A stretch of DNA of 64,000 bases, taken from assembly GCA_002428985.1 (NCBI GenBank), contig DIYL01000054.1, positions 62,001-126,000 on the forward strand, read 5' to 3'. The notes below the pieces were generated by a model, which did not search any database, was not told the DNA's origin, and saw nothing but the letters and a program-made list of their open reading frames with translations. Positions within the stretch are counted from its first letter, which is position 1; every line of letters begins with the position of its first letter. This document shows positions 62,431 through 64,000 of this stretch, piece after piece. Both the position numbers and the translations under genes were made by a program. The DNA comes from Anaerolineales bacterium UBA6055 (GTDB lineage Bacteria > Chloroflexota > Anaerolineae > Aggregatilineales > Phototrophicaceae).

Positions 62431-63546
62431 ATGCCTACGGAAACAACAAAAATAGATATTAAAGGTCAGGTGTGGCTCACACATGATAGAAATTGGGTTG
62501 TCGTACAAAACTCAAATAATGATAGTGTGATAATATTTAATGTTGAAGACACAAAACTAACATGCGAAATCAAGTTACCAGAGCTGAATGACTGGCAACT
62601 ACAAACTAGTTTTGTTAGTCCAGATGGTCGATATCTAATGGCAATGGATAAGTCTGGCACAGACTGGTGTATTTTGGATCAAGTTGAACATACTGTGATT
62701 CCGAAGTTCATGTCATTTCATGATAAGATACACCATAAATCATACCTGGTACAAGATGTGAAACATAGTGCAATCGATGAACGGTATTTTAGTACATTCT
62801 TTTTAGATAATGATCGTGTTATGACAGTTATTGGTACAGGCGAGATTCTGGTATGGAGTCTGTCAAATCGCTCTTTATTATGGGCAGTGGGAGCATCTTC
62901 TCATGTTATAGACAGTATCGAATTTGCCAATAGTAAAAAAGTATTTACCACCTCAGAGCACTTGATTCATCCTTGTGGGCGTAATTCTGCCATTGGCAAA
63001 GTTGGACTATATCATACGCGAGGTAAGCGAATATTTTTTCATAATGTCGGTGAAGAATTCCATTGGCAACATAATAGTCGTCTGGATAGATATGGCTCCT
63101 CAGAAGAATTAGCCACGGGTCACAAGTTAAGACTGTGGAATTTTTATAGTGGTGAATTATTGCAGACATTTGAAACAGAAAATGCTGTGGGGCATCTTGC
63201 TTTCTCGAAAGATGATAAGTTACTTGCTGGTGGAGAAGGTATTGAGTGGGGTCGCTTTCCGAGAAGTGCATGTATTTGGGATGTAGAAACAGGCTACAAA
63301 GTGCAAAGGTTATCTTTAACCGCGAAATCGATAGGGTTTTCACATGATGATCGTTACTTAGCTGTGCAATTGGATGACCATCAAATCCGATTTTGGGATG
63401 TACAGGATGAATCTTGGCATAACAACTATACATTTGAGGGTGTCATTACATCGGTGCAGATGACCGATGAAGATAAAATTATTGCCCTCGAAAAACGCGG
63501 ACAGGATATACCATCATGGTACATCCATCAGATTACGCTGGATTAG
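62431..63546 (+). CDS. WD40-repeat-like beta-propeller protein
   Basis: A 371-residue protein with irregular WD40-type repeats: SNNDSVIIFNVED, TGEILVWSLSNRSLLW, HKLRLWNFYSGELLQTF, RSACIWDVETGYKVQRL and HQIRFWDVQDESWH. Seven such blades would close a propeller. There is no signal peptide or membrane segment. Bacterial members serve as scaffolds or have unknown roles. It is a single gene, convergent with the HAD phosphatase (4-base overlap of the 3' ends), with a 215-base upstream gap shared with the DeoR promoter. Confidence 0.7.
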   Translation: MPTETTKIDIKGQVWLTHDRNWVVVQNSNNDSVIIFNVEDTKLTCEIKLPELNDWQLQTSFVSPDGRYLMAMDKSGTDWCILDQVEHTVIPKFMSFHDKIHHKSYLVQDVKHSAIDERYFSTFFLDNDRVMTVIGTGEILVWSLSNRSLLWAVGASSHVIDSIEFANSKKVFTTSEHLIHPCGRNSAIGKVGLYHTRGKRIFFHNVGEEFHWQHNSRLDRYGSSEELATGHKLRLWNFYSGELLQTFETENAVGHLAFSKDDKLLAGGEGIEWGRFPRSACIWDVETGYKVQRLSLTAKSIGFSHDDRYLAVQLDDHQIRFWDVQDESWHNNYTFEGVITSVQMTDEDKIIALEKRGQDIPSWYIHQITLD

Positions 63547-64000
63547 CTTTCGATTTTGTGAATCAAGTCAACATTAAAATCTTCAAGTGTTGTAATGTGC
63601 GCATCAACCATCTCTAGAATCTCATCAGAGAGTGGGTAGTCGGGGCTAGGTGCGGCGACTGCGTACATTCCTGCATTTTTAAGTGCGCGGACACCATTAG
63701 CAGAATCTTCAATACCAATTGTGACATCCGGTGTCACGCCTAATTGCTTCATCGCTTCGACGTAAATATCGGGGGCAGGTTTGCCTTTGGGAACATCGTC
63801 ACCATAAATCATGACTTCAAAAATTTGGTCGAGTCCGGTGATGCGTAACACAGCTTTGATGATCTCGGTAGGTGAGCCTGACGCGAGTCCCACGCGATAG
63901 TGTTCTTTCATATGTTTGACGGATTCAATTGCGCCGGGGCGGGTGGGCATACGCTCTTCATAGTGTGCGATGACGCGCTTTTTCATCTCAGTGATGATGT
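63543..64000 (-). CDS. HAD-superfamily hydrolase, beta-phosphoglucomutase-like (5' end outside window)
   Basis: The frame stays open to the right edge, so the N-terminal part with the nucleophile DxD motif is missing. The visible 152 residues have YRVGLASGSPTEIIKAVL (motif II Ser), VPKGKPAPDIYVEAMKQLG (motif III Lys) and GIEDSANGVRALKNAG (motif IV acidic pair), the order of the beta-phosphoglucomutase/phosphatase subgroup. Members isomerise sugar phosphates or dephosphorylate them. Its role cannot be specified. An internal ATG at 63984 is not the start, as the cap region lies before it. Confidence 0.85.
   Translation of the reverse strand, partial: IITEMKKRVIAHYEERMPTRPGAIESVKHMKEHYRVGLASGSPTEIIKAVLRITGLDQIFEVMIYGDDVPKGKPAPDIYVEAMKQLGVTPDVTIGIEDSANGVRALKNAGMYAVAAPSPDYPLSDEILEMVDAHITTLEDFNVDLIHKIES

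Overview
The window is a gene-dense chromosomal segment of a bacterium with moderate G+C. It has no rRNA, tRNA, CRISPR array, insertion sequence or phage gene that I can see. Gene content suggests a heterotrophic Chloroflexota (Anaerolineae-like) lineage: dipeptide-type ABC importers next to glycosidases, DUF4127, GH38 pairs, F420-superfamily enzymes, secreted solute-binding proteins without a lipobox, and no TonB/Sus outer-membrane genes despite obvious glycan use. This is an inference; no phylogenetic marker is present.

Layout. 1-11.8 kb is mixed housekeeping and accessory: a fused indolepyruvate:ferredoxin oxidoreductase cut by the left edge, a CopD-like membrane protein, an ArgE/DapE deacylase, DUF983, an F420-reductase-like NADP protein divergent from an HxlR regulator, an MscS channel, a stand-alone receiver domain, a tandem pair of long acyl-CoA dehydrogenase homologues, and a sugar-binding domain without signal peptide. 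11.9-17.5 kb is a minus-strand sugar operon: epimerase/isomerase, zinc dehydrogenase, GH4 glycosidase, HPS/KGPDC-type aldolase and an unknown protein.

17.6-47.1 kb is a plus-strand glycan island. A GntR/LacI-type hybrid regulator precedes a peptide/oligosaccharide ABC importer. Its last ATPase is fused through a transmembrane helix to three extracytoplasmic PPC-like repeats, which is the most unusual thing in the window. Next come a GH38 alpha-mannosidase, a PhyH oxygenase, a ROK kinase, DUF4127, an FAD oxidoreductase, NanE, two Gfo/Idh dehydrogenases, two paralogous lipoproteins, an LLM flavoprotein, a phosphomannose-isomerase-like fusion, a second ROK kinase, a second GH38 and a molybdopterin oxidoreductase. 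Together they look like uptake and breakdown of mannose- or N-acetylmannosamine-containing oligosaccharides.

47.2-53.2 kb holds two related GT39-type membrane glycosyltransferases, a PPOX-family protein, MobA and a GNAT pair with a structured leader. 53.3-62.2 kb is a minus-strand rhamnose-type operon: DeoR regulator, RhaB, ABC ATPase, two permeases, binding protein, class II aldolase and an ASRT-family (sensory-rhodopsin-transducer-like) protein. CTTTCG/CGAAAG boxes lie at both promoters. The window ends with a WD40-like protein converging on a HAD phosphatase cut by the right edge.
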